Shown piece after piece: positions 21,685 through 35,123 of a DNA stretch of 64,000 bases. The stretch's first letter is position 1. Every line of letters starts with the position of its first letter. The stretch spans positions 56,439,836-56,503,835 of the forward strand of contig CM048849.1 of the NCBI GenBank assembly GCA_026545225.1. Direction: 5' to 3'. The stretch is from Cornus controversa. Lineage: Eukaryota > Streptophyta > Magnoliopsida > Cornales > Cornaceae. The notes under the pieces were generated by a model. That model worked only from the letters and a program-made list of their open reading frames with translations. It did not search any database and had not been told where the DNA came from. The translations under genes were made by a program, and so were the position numbers.

Positions 21685-24457
21685 ATGTATAGTGACTATC
21701 TTCATAGAATGGAGAATCATCAAGGTGATTTAGCTGATATAGTGCTAGCTAGCGGCGGAGCAATCACCGGCACATCCGGTGAACTACCCATCTTCCACTC
21801 CGATCCTATGAATTACTCTTCAGGGATCGATACAATACCGATAAATGATCATTTTGGCGATCCCTTTTCAAACATGATGAGCAATCCTCTTCTTCATGAG
21901 CTTGATATTCCGGGTTCGGGCTTTTTCGAGGACTCGAACAATTCTACTGTTATGATCAAAGGTAGTGTTGATGACAATACTGCAAGTATTGGGTTTAGTG
22001 CTGTTTTTGCTCAGAATACTACTACAGATGAGGAGATGAAGAGACCTTGCAATATTTTTTCAAGGATGCTTCAGATCTCGCCGGATAATAAGCTGCCGGT
22101 TTCACCATGCGATTCGCCGGTGTTGGTGGCTTCCCCGAGGGGGATTAGGAGTGGTCCTGGTTTACTTGCTAATGATGTGATTAGTGGTAATAGCTCCAAA
22201 GGTTGCTTGTTTGAGAACACAGTTGGGGTACAGATCTCCTCTCCAAGGCATACCGGTATAAAGAGAAGGTGAAGAAAATTTCTTGAATGAATTGTCTTTT
22301 TATTAGAAGTAATTTGATTTTGTCAAGTTTATATTTTATGCAATACCCATATTACAGAAAACAGATAGGTTCTTAAATTAACAGAAAGTAGTGTTGAATT
22401 GTGGGTAATTAATATATTTTAGTTATAAAGAGAAGGTAATTAAAGAAATTACTTGAATTAATGCATGAATTGTCTTTAATCAAAAGTGATTTAATGTTAT
22501 ATTGATTAGTTCTTTTATCATGTTTATATTTTTATGCAATATATACACAGATTATAGAAGACAGAAGGGTTCTTAAATTAACTATAAACACGTTGAGTTT
22601 AATTAGGAAATCAGTTGGTTTTATAAATTTGGGTTTATATATATTAATTAATTTCATGCCGAGGATCTGAATATAGGGTCTTAACTGCCAATTTTATTTT
22701 TTTGTAAATATTTGGTGTTGACATTAATTAAAATTTATGATAGACAGCTCTGTAAATCCAGATGAGTTAATTTTCTCTGTCAACATTATACCACGTACCA
22801 AAACACATTGTCTGTAACGATCAACCTGAAAGCTTGCCCAAGTGGTGTCACAATATTATTCACAGACTTAGCTTTCATGTAGTTATCTATAGCTGTACTT
22901 TTCTTCCATAAATTCACCTGAAAATAGTTGTGTATGTTTTTTTTATTGGTATATATATATATATATAGCCTTTAGATTTTACTATCCCTTTCAGCTTTCA
23001 TGAAGAAAATAAGCCAAAAACATTGTTCTTAATTCCAAAATGTACAACTTATAAATCTTCCTACACCAAAGAAAATGAACATATATATATATATATCGAG
23101 TTCATAAGTTATGAATTTCTCAACCCCCAAGCTTTAGATATAAAAAAACTTATCGAATTAATATAGCTTAATTCTTTCAAGTTCTTGTTGCATGTTGTGT
23201 CTTGATTTGTGAAAACTAAAGGCAAAACAACGTTGATTTCAATGTACCCAGAAAGAGCCAAGCAAAGAAAGTTGTTTGTATACCAGCACCAGCTCCAGTA
23301 AACAGCAGGCCATCAAGTGGAGAAGTAGTTCCATCTGACCTCTGGGCATGGAGAAAGTATGGTCAGAAACCTATCAAAGGTTCTCCTTATCCAAGGTATT
23401 TATGTAAATTACAGTTATTATATCACTCTTAATAAGCAAATCATAAACTATATATATAAGACTTCCCTCTATATTTTGACAATTAATTAACACACACACA
23501 CATATATATATACATATATATACATGCACACTCACTCTTTCTTGCTTAATCACAATTTTGGAAAATAATTTGCTAGTATATTTTCTCATCACAACCAAGT
23601 TAGCTTTACACTTCTTTTACAATTGAAAATTGAAGAAAACTCACATAAAACTAACACGCATTGACTGTTTGATCTAACACAAATTAAATAACACAGATTG
23701 GTTACAAATATTAAAGATTATTGATACCATTAACTTTTTTTTTATCTTTTAAGAATAGAAATTGTGGTCAAGTTTGATATTAAGATAATTTGGTTCAATG
23801 GGTCCAAATTATTTGTTTAATTTATTTTATTTGAAACCATTCAGGGGCTATTACAGATGCAGTAGCTCAAAGGGCTGTTCGGCGAGGAAACAAGTTGAAC
23901 GGAGCCGGACTGACCCCAACATGTTGGTCATTACATACACTTCAGAACATAACCATCCATGGCCAACCCAGAGAAATGCTCTTGCTGGTTCTACTCGGTC
24001 CCAACCATCGAAGAACACTTCAGCTTCAAAGAATTCTCCAGCTAATTCTCAGTCCCAAAAGACCACAAGCATGAATGAAGAACAGAAGGAGAGCCTCACC
24101 GACAACGTGTCATCGTCCAATGTCACTGAAAGTTCCACAACAGGTCCATCTGTGAAAGAGGAGATGGAAGAGCTTGAGTATAAGCAAATGGACATGGATG
24201 ATGGTGAGTTCAGTGAATTAGGGTTTCCTCAGACTTACAGGCCAGCATTGCCAGACTACTCCAAGCAGTGTGAGGACTTCTTTGCAGATTTAGGAGAAAT
24301 AGAGGCTGACCCTCTGAACCTCTTGTTCACCCAAGGATTCACACCGGATGAGGAGAGAGAAAACAAAAACAAGGCCTTGGATCCTTTCAGTATCTTTGAT
24401 TGGACGGGAAACAACGACAATAATTCATCATTTGGGGAAGCTAAGAGGGGTTTATAA
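21685..24457 (+). CDS. WRKY14: WRKY transcription factor, group IIe (WRKY14/WRKY35 type)
   Basis: Three exons: 21685-22268, 23222-23395 and 23845-24457, all with GT-AG borders (456 aa). Exon 1 encodes [12 protein letters not shown] (a family start motif) preceded by eight residues; the upstream ATG at 21685 is chosen because Arabidopsis WRKY14 also has a short leader there, but 21709 is possible. It also has the [14 protein letters not shown] motif. Exon 2 carries [19 protein letters not shown] and the WRKYGQK heptad (residues 238-244). Exon 3 completes the zinc finger, C258-x5-C264-x23-H288-N-H290. The C-terminus is acidic ([17 protein letters not shown]). Group IIe factors bind W-boxes (TTGACC/T) in the nucleus. 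The intron between PR and GYYRC is the conserved WRKY-domain intron. It could equally be named WRKY35. Confidence 0.96.
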
Positions 24458-25001
24458 TAACACTTTGAAACAACCAAAAAAAAAATCCCTACTAAAACAC
24501 TCTTATATGGTTAGTCTTCTATCTATGCAATTTTTGTTCGTGGCCATGTTTATAGGCCTTCCCATTCTTGTTTGATATTTCATGTGATTTTCAACTTGGT
24601 TATGCTAAGTACAGTCGCCATTAGCACTGTCGGTGCATTTAGATCTGTTGAATCACAGAGTGGCTGAGAAGCATTCCTCTTTCAACTTTTTTTACCTTTT
24701 GTTGATCTTGTTATTTACCAGAACAGTCAGTGGATTAGGAAAAGGAGTAAAAAGAGATCAGTGCAGGTTGATTGGGGGCAGACCTAATGAGAGTCCCACA
24801 TTCCTTTGGAATATTTGTGGATGGGACAGAAAGGTGAGGAACAGAAGATTTGAACAGTTGAAACATGCAAGTACATCTACCAGATATGACTGAAAGCTCA
24901 TTGAGGAGATTGATGTAAGGTGGGACTCTTTCTCTCATCTTTCAGATCAGTGGAGTAAATTATTCAAGCCTGACCCATGCATTTAGTCATGTGGTATACC
25001 A

Positions 25002-25050
<49 letters not shown>

Positions 25051-25995
25051 TAGGGGAAAAAGCATTGGAAAAGCTTGACTTTTCATATCAGTCCTCTCTA
25101 GTGATTTGTAAAAGAGAGATACACAAGCTTTGGGTTCCTCAGCTTTCTGTTTGTTCAATCCACACAACTTTTTATCTATTTTGGATAATTTACTTCAAGT
25201 GTTTTGTGAATGACTGGATGAAAGAATGTAATATTTAGTCTGATCTTCTCTACTTATTTCTCTTGTTGATTTCTCTCCAAATTCCAATACATGCGTAACA
25301 TGCATGTTGGATGAAATGAATTTAGCGTATGGTACGTATTTGATCATTTGGCTTGCCATCTCTCTCTCTCACACACACATATATATATATGGGTGTGCTG
25401 TTGAGTTCAATAAAGTATCATTAATTCGCTGCCACAATATTATTCTCAAAAGTTTTTAATTTATGTTCAGTTTGACACAAGAAGTAAGAAAATTGGATGA
25501 AAGGGAGAGATGAAAGGATAGATGAGATATCCTTAGAGAAGATATTGTATTCTTCACTCTTTTTGTTTAGTTGGATGAAAGAGAGGAGAATGAAATAATA
25601 CTTTATTTTGTTTGTTACGAGATAAGGAAAGAGAAATAAGGAGAAATGAAAATTTGTGAAAGATAAATGATGGTTCATCTTTTCTCTTTTCTCTTCTCTC
25701 CTTACATCCTCTCTACCAAATGAAGAAAATTTATTTATTTCTTTCTATCTTCACTCCACCACTCTTCCTACCAAACGAATCATTAGAGTTCAGTTACAAG
25801 ACAATCATATACTTTTTGGTTTAGGTTTAGCAAAATCACAAGAAATATTGCTTTCATAATGCATTTTGAAAAGAAATTTGAGTAGTTTTAAGATTTTAAA
25901 CATATACATATAATATAAGATTTTGACATAAGCTTAATTAAGATTTTGAACCGGCCCAATACAGTATGGATTAAAAAAAAAAAACTCTTTCTCAA

Positions 25996-26032
<37 letters not shown>

Positions 26033-26040
26033 CATTTTAA
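24458..26040. other. WRKY 3' flank and intergenic
   Basis: It includes the WRKY 3' UTR and a (TA)n array at about 25004-25047. A MITE-like stretch, about 25440-25790, has CT-rich and GA-rich arms ending CCTACCAAACGAATCATTAG. A second (TA)n array is at 26000-26029. Short frames here (for example 24633-24893) have no family features. Confidence 0.5.
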
Positions 26041-26250
26041 GGTCTTATTTGGATTGACTTTTGAAAAGTGACTTTTAACTTTTTAAGCAAAAGTCGTTTT
26101 AGAGAGTGTTTGAGTTGATAAGACTGAAAAGTTTCGGAATCTAAAAAGAGCGTTCAAAAAAAGGTGATAGGTACTAGCTTTTTCATTTAGTTTCTATTTC
26201 TCTTTTTCTTCTGCGTAAAAGTCAAAGGAAAAGCTCAGCCAAACAGGGAC
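26041..26250 (+). mobile_element. Tourist-like MITE (PIF/Harbinger type), copy 2
   Basis: The ends GGTCTTATTTGGATTGACTT and CAGCCAAACAGGGAC are flanked by TAA on both sides (26038-26040 and 26251-26253), the 3-bp duplication expected for Tourist/Harbinger. It is 210 bp with no coding content. It is related in reverse orientation to 11855-12066. Confidence 0.83.
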
Positions 26251-26253
26251 TAA

Positions 26254-26446
26254 ATCAGCTATAAGCTGCTTGTTGATTAACTGGTAAGCAGTTCTTTCAA
26301 TTTTGATCCCCAATATTATAATAAAAGCTTACTAAAAGTAAAAACTGCTAAGTTTCATAGGGCTATTGCAGGTTTCATATTTTCTACAAATGTCAAAATT
26401 TACCTTCAAAACCATGGACATCTTGTACCTCCTTTGTTCATAGAAG

Positions 26447-26490
<44 letters not shown>

Positions 26491-28057
26491 TTTCTCTTGT
26501 CATGGAAGCAACATTTTCCATATAGGAATGGTGCCCTTTATAAGTTGTGTCATATCCATCAACTGAAATGAACATTTTTTTAATTCATGCTAGCTCCTTT
26601 GAAGTCATTTCATATAGTAATTGAAAAGAAGAGTCTAAATTTCCGAAATGGGTTCCTCATTTTTGATTGATGGGGATAAAAATCGATCATTACGTGGTAG
26701 ACTCAAAAAATTTCAGATTTGGATTTATTTGAATGACTATAGTCTATAGTGGTAGTCATGATTCGGAAAAGAAATCACACCTAAAACTTGATGACCATTT
26801 TATTTTTAGTCTTCTGAAATTTTAGCACGTAATAATCGGTGCCATGATTTGAGTTTTATTGTCTTACATCCTTAAAAAAGCATACATATGAAACACATTC
26901 GATGTTTCCACAGATGTATGTCAAATTTTTCATCATAAGCATAGTGCTATCACATAATTAGTCCTTCATTTTCAAAAGTTAAATTGGTTTCACCACTATC
27001 CCTTCACCTTTTTACTGTTAGAGATGTGTTCATTTGGGAAGAAAGTGTCATGAATAGTAATGTACACTTTATATATATATATATATATATATTTACCTTC
27101 TTCCCAAATGAACACATCTCAAATAAATAAATAAAGATTTTGTTTTATATTGATATTTAATATAGGTATATACATGCAGTAGAGAGATCAGTGAGAACTT
27201 AGTCTGAACATCACAAAATTTTGTTTCGCATATTCTATATATATTCTCATGTTTACAACTAATGCATACATATAGAGCCTACAATTATCATTATAAATCT
27301 AAGAATTTTTATTACTTAAATAATGTGAAAAACTTCATATGGGTTAAATAAAAATAAAACTAAAAGATTTTCATTGGTTCTCAGTTCTTAGGTCTGTTTT
27401 GTTGGGCTCTCTTTGGGCTCTCCTTCTTTTAACGTGATGCCTTTTTATTTTGTTTGGATCCTTCCCTGGATTCTTTCTTTGGCCCATGGGCCTCATTTAT
27501 GTATTTCCCTGTTTTTCTTATGATTTTTTCTCTTTATAATAAATGTTCTTTACGGGACTAAAATTAATATAAAAGAACTCCTTGATCCGAAAGTAGAAAA
27601 ACTATATTTGTTTGTATATGAATAACAATTAAGTGATAAATCTTAAGAAATTAATTTATTAAAATTTTATTATTATTACTATTATTTAAAAAAGGCTCAA
27701 TTCAAATAATATTTAGTGAGAAGCAAAAAAAAACACTATCAACTGTCATTTTTCCCTATTTTGATGAATCTTACTATAAGAGCTATAGTCTTGCTAATTA
27801 TTAATTATAAGAAAGAAAAAAAATAGAGTATAAGAAAAGAATTAAACGGGCAAAACTGATATAATTGAGGACTTTGAGTTTGTAGGGACGTACTTTTAAA
27901 TCTATAACAAAGATATGAGTATATAACCTATGATTTTTTTTTAATCTTTATTTGCAGCACATAATGTGTGACAGTACCTAATTGGTAACATCATATACTT
28001 GGTGTCATGAGTAAACCTTTTGACAAATAACACAACATTCATTTTTTTTTTTTTTTT
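26254..28057. other. Intergenic, no gene seen
   Basis: It holds a (TA)n array at 26451-26486 and the perfect foldback listed separately. The rest is AT-rich. There is no coding signature on either strand. Confidence 0.55.
27021..27120. repeat. 23-bp perfect inverted repeat forming a 100-nt hairpin
   Basis: The left arm 27021-27043 (GAGATGTGTTCATTTGGGAA, then GAA) is exactly complementary to the right arm 27098-27120. Inside the loop, AAAGTGT (27042-27048) pairs with ACACTTT (27064-27070), followed by a (TA) tract. No coding sequence is present. It may be a tiny foldback transposon or a small-RNA precursor; the sequence alone does not decide. Confidence 0.8.
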
Positions 28058-28440
28058 GATAAATTACTTTCACATTTTCTGAAATTTTACATAATTACTC
28101 TTAAATTAAAGTTTTTAAAGTATAATGGTCAACGTCTTTAAAAATTTAGTTGATTTTACTCCAGATACTCTGTAGTTAATCGATATCAATTAATATAAAA
28201 AAATCAAAATATCAAATTATGCTGGTGTGATATTATGGTGAAAATATATAAATAAAGCATGTTAATCTCACTTAAATGATTAAAAATTTAAATTATTTTT
28301 GTACAAAAATATTATAACTCGAAGGTATTTTTATAATTGTAAATTAGATGTCATTTTGTTTTAGTCACACAGAAATATTAGACTAATTTTACAAAAAAAT
28401 TAATTTGAGAATAATTAAGCCTCCTCAAACTAATTTACCA
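28058..28440 (+). mobile_element. Degenerate copy of the 440-bp MITE family
   Basis: It begins GATAAATTAC and ends CTAATTTACCA. Inside it shares phrases with 53800-54241 in the same orientation: TTTACTCCAGATACTCT, GCTGGTGTGATATTA, GTTAATCTCACT, TTTTTATAATTGTAAATTAG and ATGTCATTTTGTT. The ends are worn, and a poly-T run on the left hides any target duplication. Confidence 0.7.
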
Positions 28441-28685
28441 TAAACTTGTTTTACTTTTCGAAGATATAAATAAAAATTAAATAATTTTTTTTTCAAAGTA
28501 CTATAAACAATTGAGTCTAAAATGAACGAGTGGGTGAATAAGCAGAGGAGGATTTGGATACAGCCCTTCCCAGCAAGTTACAAACCCTCACGCGATGTGC
28601 TACACAACCACATCTTTTTATCAAAGCAGAATTAATGCTCTGCATAGACGTCAATCAGTGTTTCTCCCAATTTCTCTCTCTATAA

Positions 28686-28718
<33 letters not shown>

Positions 28719-28756
28719 TATCATCTGTTGGATTTGGCGAATAGTAACAATACAGC

Positions 28757-31700
28757 ATGAAGCTTCAACTTCTTCCTAATTATCGTCAGTTCATGGCATC
28801 GACATATTCCAGATCAACCAAAAGCGCCTCTTCTTTCTGTACTTCTTCTTCTACACCGAAATGGGAAGGTGGGGTTTCTATGGTGCAAGGAGCTTCCAGA
28901 GGAATAGGCCTTGAATTTGTGAGTAATTTTCCATTCTTTCTTTTTATGTTATTGCATTTTAATTTCTTATTTCAAAGATGGGTTTGGGTCTATTCTTTTT
29001 GCAATGTACAACTGCTCTGATTTCTATTTAACACGATTTGTGGAGGACCCATGTTTTACTGTTTATACCCATTTCATGTGCACTTCTTTCTTGGAGTATA
29101 GCTTGTCTTATTCACTAAAACAATTTAGATTCTTTTCTCTAATTATTAGGGTTGCTCAAAATGTAAGATTTTGGGGTTTTATATGGGAGGCCTTTGTGAT
29201 ATCTGTTTGTTTCTATTCCTTTTTTTTTTTTTTAATACTTACAGCTGATCATTATGTGAGTAAATTTAAAAGTCTATTTGAGGCACATTTGTATGTCCAA
29301 TAAAACTGAATTGCGCTCCATTTTGTTTTGCATATATTTATGTACAAATACACCAACATGAACGGCCTCATGCAGGAAAATGTTGCATCATCAAGTGTGT
29401 GCCTTAAATGACAAAGAAACATTTGTATTTTGTACCATAGTCTATATGTCACTTTAGAACATGAGTTGTGGCTATAGCTCCAATGGTTTGTGATGGCCTA
29501 TTGTAAATAATGTATGATATATAAGAGGGTGTCTTAACCAAGGGAATTACACACAAATATAGTGACAAAGAGCTGGGGCTTGTTAAGTTTTAGAAATAGA
29601 ATTACAGTTAAAGTTGGTTGAAATTTATGAGTAATTTAGTTTAGAACTGAAAGAAAATATTTCTATAATTTTTATAAAAGTAAGGATAAATCGAGGTGCT
29701 ATGTTGAGAATGGTAGCAAATCAGCACTGATGTATGTGGTGAGGCTAAAAACTTGGTAGAAGATTTCAGAAGTGATGGTCAATCAAGGTATTAGGGCCAG
29801 AATGGTGATAAATTAGCATGTGATGTGTGTGATTAAAGGTTTAGGGTATCGGGAATAAGGAGCTTATTTAAGGGCTAGTTATGACAATTAAGAACTTTCA
29901 GCAGTGTTAAAATTAAAATAAATATTGAAGAGAAGAAGAAAGGTGTGAATGATAATGCTTAGAATCTAATTAAAGTCTCATAGAAATCTCACCTAGACAA
30001 AACCAACGGAGTCACACTATTAGAAAAGAGAAAAATCCTTTAAAGAATTCATTATTGGATCTTTTTGAATTGTCTTCGCAACACTTGCTTTTACAGGGAA
30101 AAAAAAAAATCAGACTAGAAACTTTCTGATTTAGTTTTTTTATTTACTAGAAAAGGAAAAATAAATCTCTCGAACTGATTATGACTTGATTAATTTCAAA
30201 TTTCAAACAAGAAAAAGGCTTAATAAAACCTATAACCAAGCACCTGCTAACATGAACAAAAAACTGAAAATAAATTACCAAAATGTCCTAATTTGTAAAA
30301 TTACTAAGATGCCCTTAGCCATAGAAAACATGATTGTTCCAATTTAAAGGAGTCAGTATCATTTGGGTCCTAGCATTCCATCTAAAGTCAGTACCCAATT
30401 ATGTGCTACTTATGCTATGTAGCCTAAGTTTATTTCTCTTTATTGATGTTTGCAGTAAATTCTTTATCACGCTCCTAATTTGAATGATGGAGACGATTTT
30501 TATAGTTATAGTAATAAGCATCCTAGTTCTTGTATTCCTGATCCCCGAGAATACTTTGTACAGATAATACAAAAGTTCTCTTATGCTCTTTCTGAATCTG
30601 ATATGTTGAATCAATTGTGTGACAAAGTCTGTTAAGTATCTTAACATATTTGTGACTGGATTTCTGCTTTATATAGGTTAAGCAATTGCTGGACAAAAAT
30701 GAGAACGGGCATGTTGTTGCAACATGCCGCAATCCTGATGGGGCAACTGGGCTTCTTGAACTAAAAGATAAGTTTGCTGAACGCCTTAACATTCAACAGC
30801 TGGATCTGACCATTGAAAGAACCATAAAGGTTACTTTTCCCTGCCCCCCTTGTACTTAGTTTTGTCACTTACTCAAAATCAAAATGAAACTAACTAAGAG
30901 GTATCAGATACCTTTCTAAGTTCAGTTTATGAAAATATTGTAATATAGACGAATTGGTTGAGGTAGTGGCTTGTATTATAGTCAAAGAAGACGGTGAGTG
31001 CACTGAAAACTTGGAATCCTACAGCCATTTGGGGTCAGATTGGTTGGTGTAAAATTCCAAATTTTCTTTCCGTTTGTGCGGAAAATAGAGTTTTTTTTTT
31101 CATTTATTATAGTTGTTATATCTTTTTTGTTAGTCACTTGATATAATCATATACAGGCATGTGCTAAAACGGTAACAGAGACGTATGGCTCTTTAAACCT
31201 TCTTATTAACGCTTCTGGCATCCTTTCAATCCCTGATGTCTTACAACCAGGTACAGATGTTGCTTCTTTTCTTCATTTAGGATTTAAACATCACAATAAA
31301 ACTCAGATCAGCTATATATAATCTAACAGTGAACAAATATTCAAATATTTTATTAGAATAGTTTTATTTTCCTTGATTGAGTCAGCAAAGTGAATATACT
31401 TACTTTCTTCAATTTTCAGTACAGAAACAACCTTGAGCAAGATCCAAAAGTCATCATTGCTGCTTGCTTATGAGGTTAATGCAGTGGGTCCTATTTTAGT
31501 GATGAAGGTATGATCACTCAGCTTCCAAATCATAACTTATTATTAAATGGAATTATTTGATATGGTGATCTGTACCTCTAGCTACTTATTTTGTTTCAAT
31601 TGAAATTATATACCAGAAGAAAATCAGTATTTTGAGTGCTAAGAAAATCGGTATGTTGCCCTCATTTTTATTGAGTGGTGCAGTATGAATCTCATAGAGA

Positions 31701-33508
31701 GATATTTACATACACATTCTGCTACTAATTGTTGTGGTTTTCTTCCAAGAAATGATTTCAAATTTTCAGTGAAAACAAATGCCTTCCAAATTACAAGTTT
31801 GCCATTGTTAGAATTACATGGAGACTTTTAACATGTTAAGTGCCCATGTTGGACATGATATGACATGACATGAGTTTTGGATATTCATCCATAGCACCTA
31901 CTATTGCTCACATTCTTTATGCACTTCCAACAAAAGAATAAGAGAAACACATCAACTATTTAACTTTCTGAGTAAATTTTATTGACATGTAAAATTATGC
32001 AATGTGAATTTGACAAAATGAGCAAACTTTTAATGTAGTGCATGTGCATTATATGCCATACAAATGCTTAAGCTTAATGAGGGCATAGAGAAGAAAAGTT
32101 TGAAAGTGAACAATTTGACTATGGTCCCATGACTCAGAATTTGGAGGTTAGACAACGTTAAGTCTTAGACAAAATTGTGTTGTATAAATGTGACTGAAGA
32201 TCAATCAACTTGAAGCTTAGCTCATGATAGAAATTTTTATGCATCTCATGTACCATGAATCATTTTGTGCTCAATGATTTATACTATGACCCAATATTAT
32301 ACTTGGAATTTGTAATTGCAGCACATGTGGCCTTTGCTGAAGGCTGGAGGAGGCTCTGGGACTGAAAGGGATGTTGCAGTTGTGGCCAACTTAAGTGCCA
32401 GGGTGGGGTCCATTGGAGACAATCGTTTAGGGGGTTGGCACTCATATCGATCTTCTAAGACTGCACTTAATCAGTGTACGATTTCTTTAAAGTGTCTTTA
32501 GTATGGAATTTCTATATTCAGCTATGCATTTTAGGATAGTTTTCGATTCCTTCGCCAAACATAAAAGCGTACCATGAAACGTTATTCACCAATTCTCTTG
32601 TATCTTAAGAAAATTGCAACCAAAATCGTGCTTTTTAGTTTGATAACAGACCATCAACAACTTATGCTTGTGGCTGATAAGTTTACATTTTTGTCATGAA
32701 CTTCATATTATAAAGTCCACGAGCTGTGCATGTTAGCCATAATTAATTAAGGAAAGAGTCTTCCTTTATGTAAAATGTTTCTTTTTCTTTTTCTTTTTTG
32801 GGTGGGGGGTAGAAAATCTTCTCTCAAAAAGAGAGAGACCAGAGATGACAGAGGAAGGTATTCGGTTAAAAAAATATACGGCAGTCAGAACAGCTTCAGC
32901 CCAAAATTGACAAGGGACAGAAGCAAGCTACAAGCGAAACTCTCTGCATGGAATTTTGTTATTGTAATTGTAATATGGTTATAATAATCAAAGTGGGGTG
33001 TGGCAAGCAACCCTAGTCCCCACCCTGCTTCAAACATGGTGGGTACCGATACCTTTCCTCATACCAGCTCTACCCTCTTTTGATTAATTCCTTAACATAT
33101 CCCTTTCATGTTTATTGCCATTCCTGATTTTGGTTGCTATGGATGGGCACCTCACATCCATCTACATTGAGTTGTCTATTGGTTGGTGATGCCCAGTTTC
33201 AGTTCCTGATTGTATTATATTTCAATTGCTCTGTCCGCATTTATTGTAATTCTTGACTGCTGATGCTTGCAGTAACAAAAACTGTGTCATTGGAATTTGC
33301 AAGAAGGAAGGAGCCGATTACATGCCTCTTATTGCACCCAGGCACAGTGGACACAGATCTCTCTAGGCCTTATCAGAAAAATGTCCCCGAAAGCAAGCTT
33401 TTCACCAAAGAGTTCTCAGTACAGAAGCTCTTAAGCATCATCAACAATGCTAAGAGCCATGATAACGGCAAGTTTTTTGCCTGGGATGGCCAGGAAATTC
33501 CTTGGTAA
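28757..33508 (+). CDS. Short-chain dehydrogenase/reductase, C-factor-like (At4g20760-like)
   Basis: Six exons: 28757-28918, 30677-30829, 31157-31250, 31425-31507, 32322-32475 and 33273-33508. They join in frame to 293 aa with GT-AG introns. The first ~33 residues are Ser/Thr-rich and basic, which suggests an organellar transit peptide. Then comes the NAD(P)-binding turn QGASRGIG (residues 44-51), CRNP, DLT, the NASG motif (123-126; NNAG in most SDRs), Asn155 (EVNAVGP), Ser194, and catalytic Tyr206 and Lys210 (SYRSSK), followed by HPGTVDTDLSRPY. All classical SDR catalytic residues are present. The natural substrate is unknown. It stands near a PPR gene like its Arabidopsis counterpart (At4g20760/At4g20770, from memory). 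An exon 5 donor at 32475 (CAGT/GTACGA) is needed to restore NQLTKT. Confidence 0.93.
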
Positions 33509-34542
33509 TCTGTCATTATTCAGAACAAATTTCTTGGTCAAGTTTTTCAAAATTTCCTGGTCTCTACGTGCATTTAGTGGTGAAAGACACCATGAATCAA
33601 ACTGTTACAACCATTCTGGTTAGAGAAGGTACATTCTACAGATTAATCAGCAACTATACATCTATTTCTCTGGGCGTAAATTTAGTTGTTTTATTGGAAG
33701 CATACATGTTCAGTAAATGGGTAGAAGTTTGCTTGATTTCTTTTAGACGTGGTGTTTGCTTTATATCATTAATCCTAAACAAATTGAATGCTGGGTCGAG
33801 TAGAGCAAAACAACGTTAGGTGTATACGACTCGAGAGTCCAGGACGGTTACTAAGGCAGGTGCTTTGACTAGATCATTTCATCTCTCGTGCGTACCGTTT
33901 TAACTTTTTCATCCCATATTTAAGCTAATCAGGTATTTTTCAGCACAAAATTTCCACTTTTCGGTCACGTATATATTGAAGATGCAATTGCTGCAACAAA
34001 CATTGCGCACGCAATGTTCAGAAGGATTGAGAAGTCCAAAGATAATACTAGTAATTGATAGGGGGACAAATATACTGACTCAAATGAAATTCAGGGGCAA
34101 AGTTTATTTGAATTCCATGGGGAGCACATAACACCTTGCAAGCATTTATAGTTTGTAGCCACATTTCAAATTTGAGGAGGCTAACACTGAAGTGGCTTCA
34201 AAACAGGATAGCAATAACTGGTAAAAGATGGAACAGGTTGGCAAAAATCAAAATATTTGTACCACTTGGATTTACTTTTGTTTGATTTTGCCATATTTGG
34301 TATGATATTGGTGGTTGAATTTACGGATTTTTACTGGTTTTTACTTCTTTGCTAATATCATATATGGAATGTGAAACGGAGAGATAAATGCACTGATCCA
34401 TTAAATCAACTAAAGGTTACATGATAAAGGCACAAACTAGGTTCTCATAGAACACTGCCTTTATGGTTTTATTCAACTCCTTTTTAACTCTAGCATGACA
34501 TATACTCTTTCCCCCTATCACTGCATGATCAACTCAAGCTTT
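33509..34542. other. Intergenic between convergent SDR and LTP genes
   Basis: This holds the 3' flanks of the SDR (+) and LTP (-) genes. A plus frame at 33502-33819 begins inside the last SDR codons and has no family features. I see nothing else. Confidence 0.55.
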
Positions 34543-35016
34543 TCAGTGGATCCTGCAAAGTCAAAATTAAAATATAATCAATCATAATTATTTGTAATGT
34601 GTGTGTATATATACTTTAGTTCCTAATTTTATAGAAAATTTAAATAATTTTTCAAGTGTGTATACTCACGTCTCGCAGTTGGTGTTCAGTGAGACAGGAA
34701 ACCCAACTTTGATCTTGCAAACGCTAGGGATTTGGCTCAAGAACTTGTCCTGTACGCCAGCAAAGTTTTTCACAGCGGCCTTGAGGCACCGGCAGATAGC
34801 CTTCTTGTCATCGACAGATTTCACGCTCTGAGTAAGCTGCTGCAGGCCATTGCAGCATGCAGTGGACGGCTTGGCATCCTTGCCACTGGCATAGGTCACA
34901 CAGGATGCAGCCTTCATGTCAACCGTACTGCATGGAATGGTCGCGACGCTCACATGATCGGCAAACAAGAAGAGGAGGGAGAGGAGGAAGACCATAGAGA
35001 AGTAGATGTTCTTCAT
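34543..35016 (-). CDS. Non-specific lipid-transfer protein, type 1
   Basis: Exon 1 (35016-34670) encodes nearly the whole protein. A donor AC/GTGAGT joins to a 10-bp exon 2 (34552-34543) to give an end NCETIH and stop, 118 aa. Reading straight through would stop at TGA right after ET. A terminal micro-exon is usual in LTP genes and TIH is a plausible family end, so I prefer the spliced form. The signal peptide is [20 protein letters not shown] to about residue 25. The eight-cysteine pattern C, C, CC, CxC, C, C is complete (IPC, ASC, ACC, CRC, VCK, TNC). Such proteins are secreted and carry fatty acids or other lipids in a hydrophobic tunnel, serving cuticle formation or defence. The substrate is unknown. 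Confidence 0.93.
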
Positions 35017-35115
35017 GGTTAAACTGGTGAAGTAACTGTATCAACTGAGGACACTCTTTTGCTTTGCTCTTGGTAGGCACTTGTGTTGATGGAAAGTGGT
35101 GTTGGGGTTGTTAGG

Positions 35116-35123
35116 TTTATATA
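35116..35123 (-). promoter_or_regulatory. TATA box of the lipid-transfer protein gene
   Basis: TATATAAA on the minus strand lies about 100 bp upstream of the ATG at 35016. That leaves room for a leader of roughly 70 nt. Confidence 0.65.
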
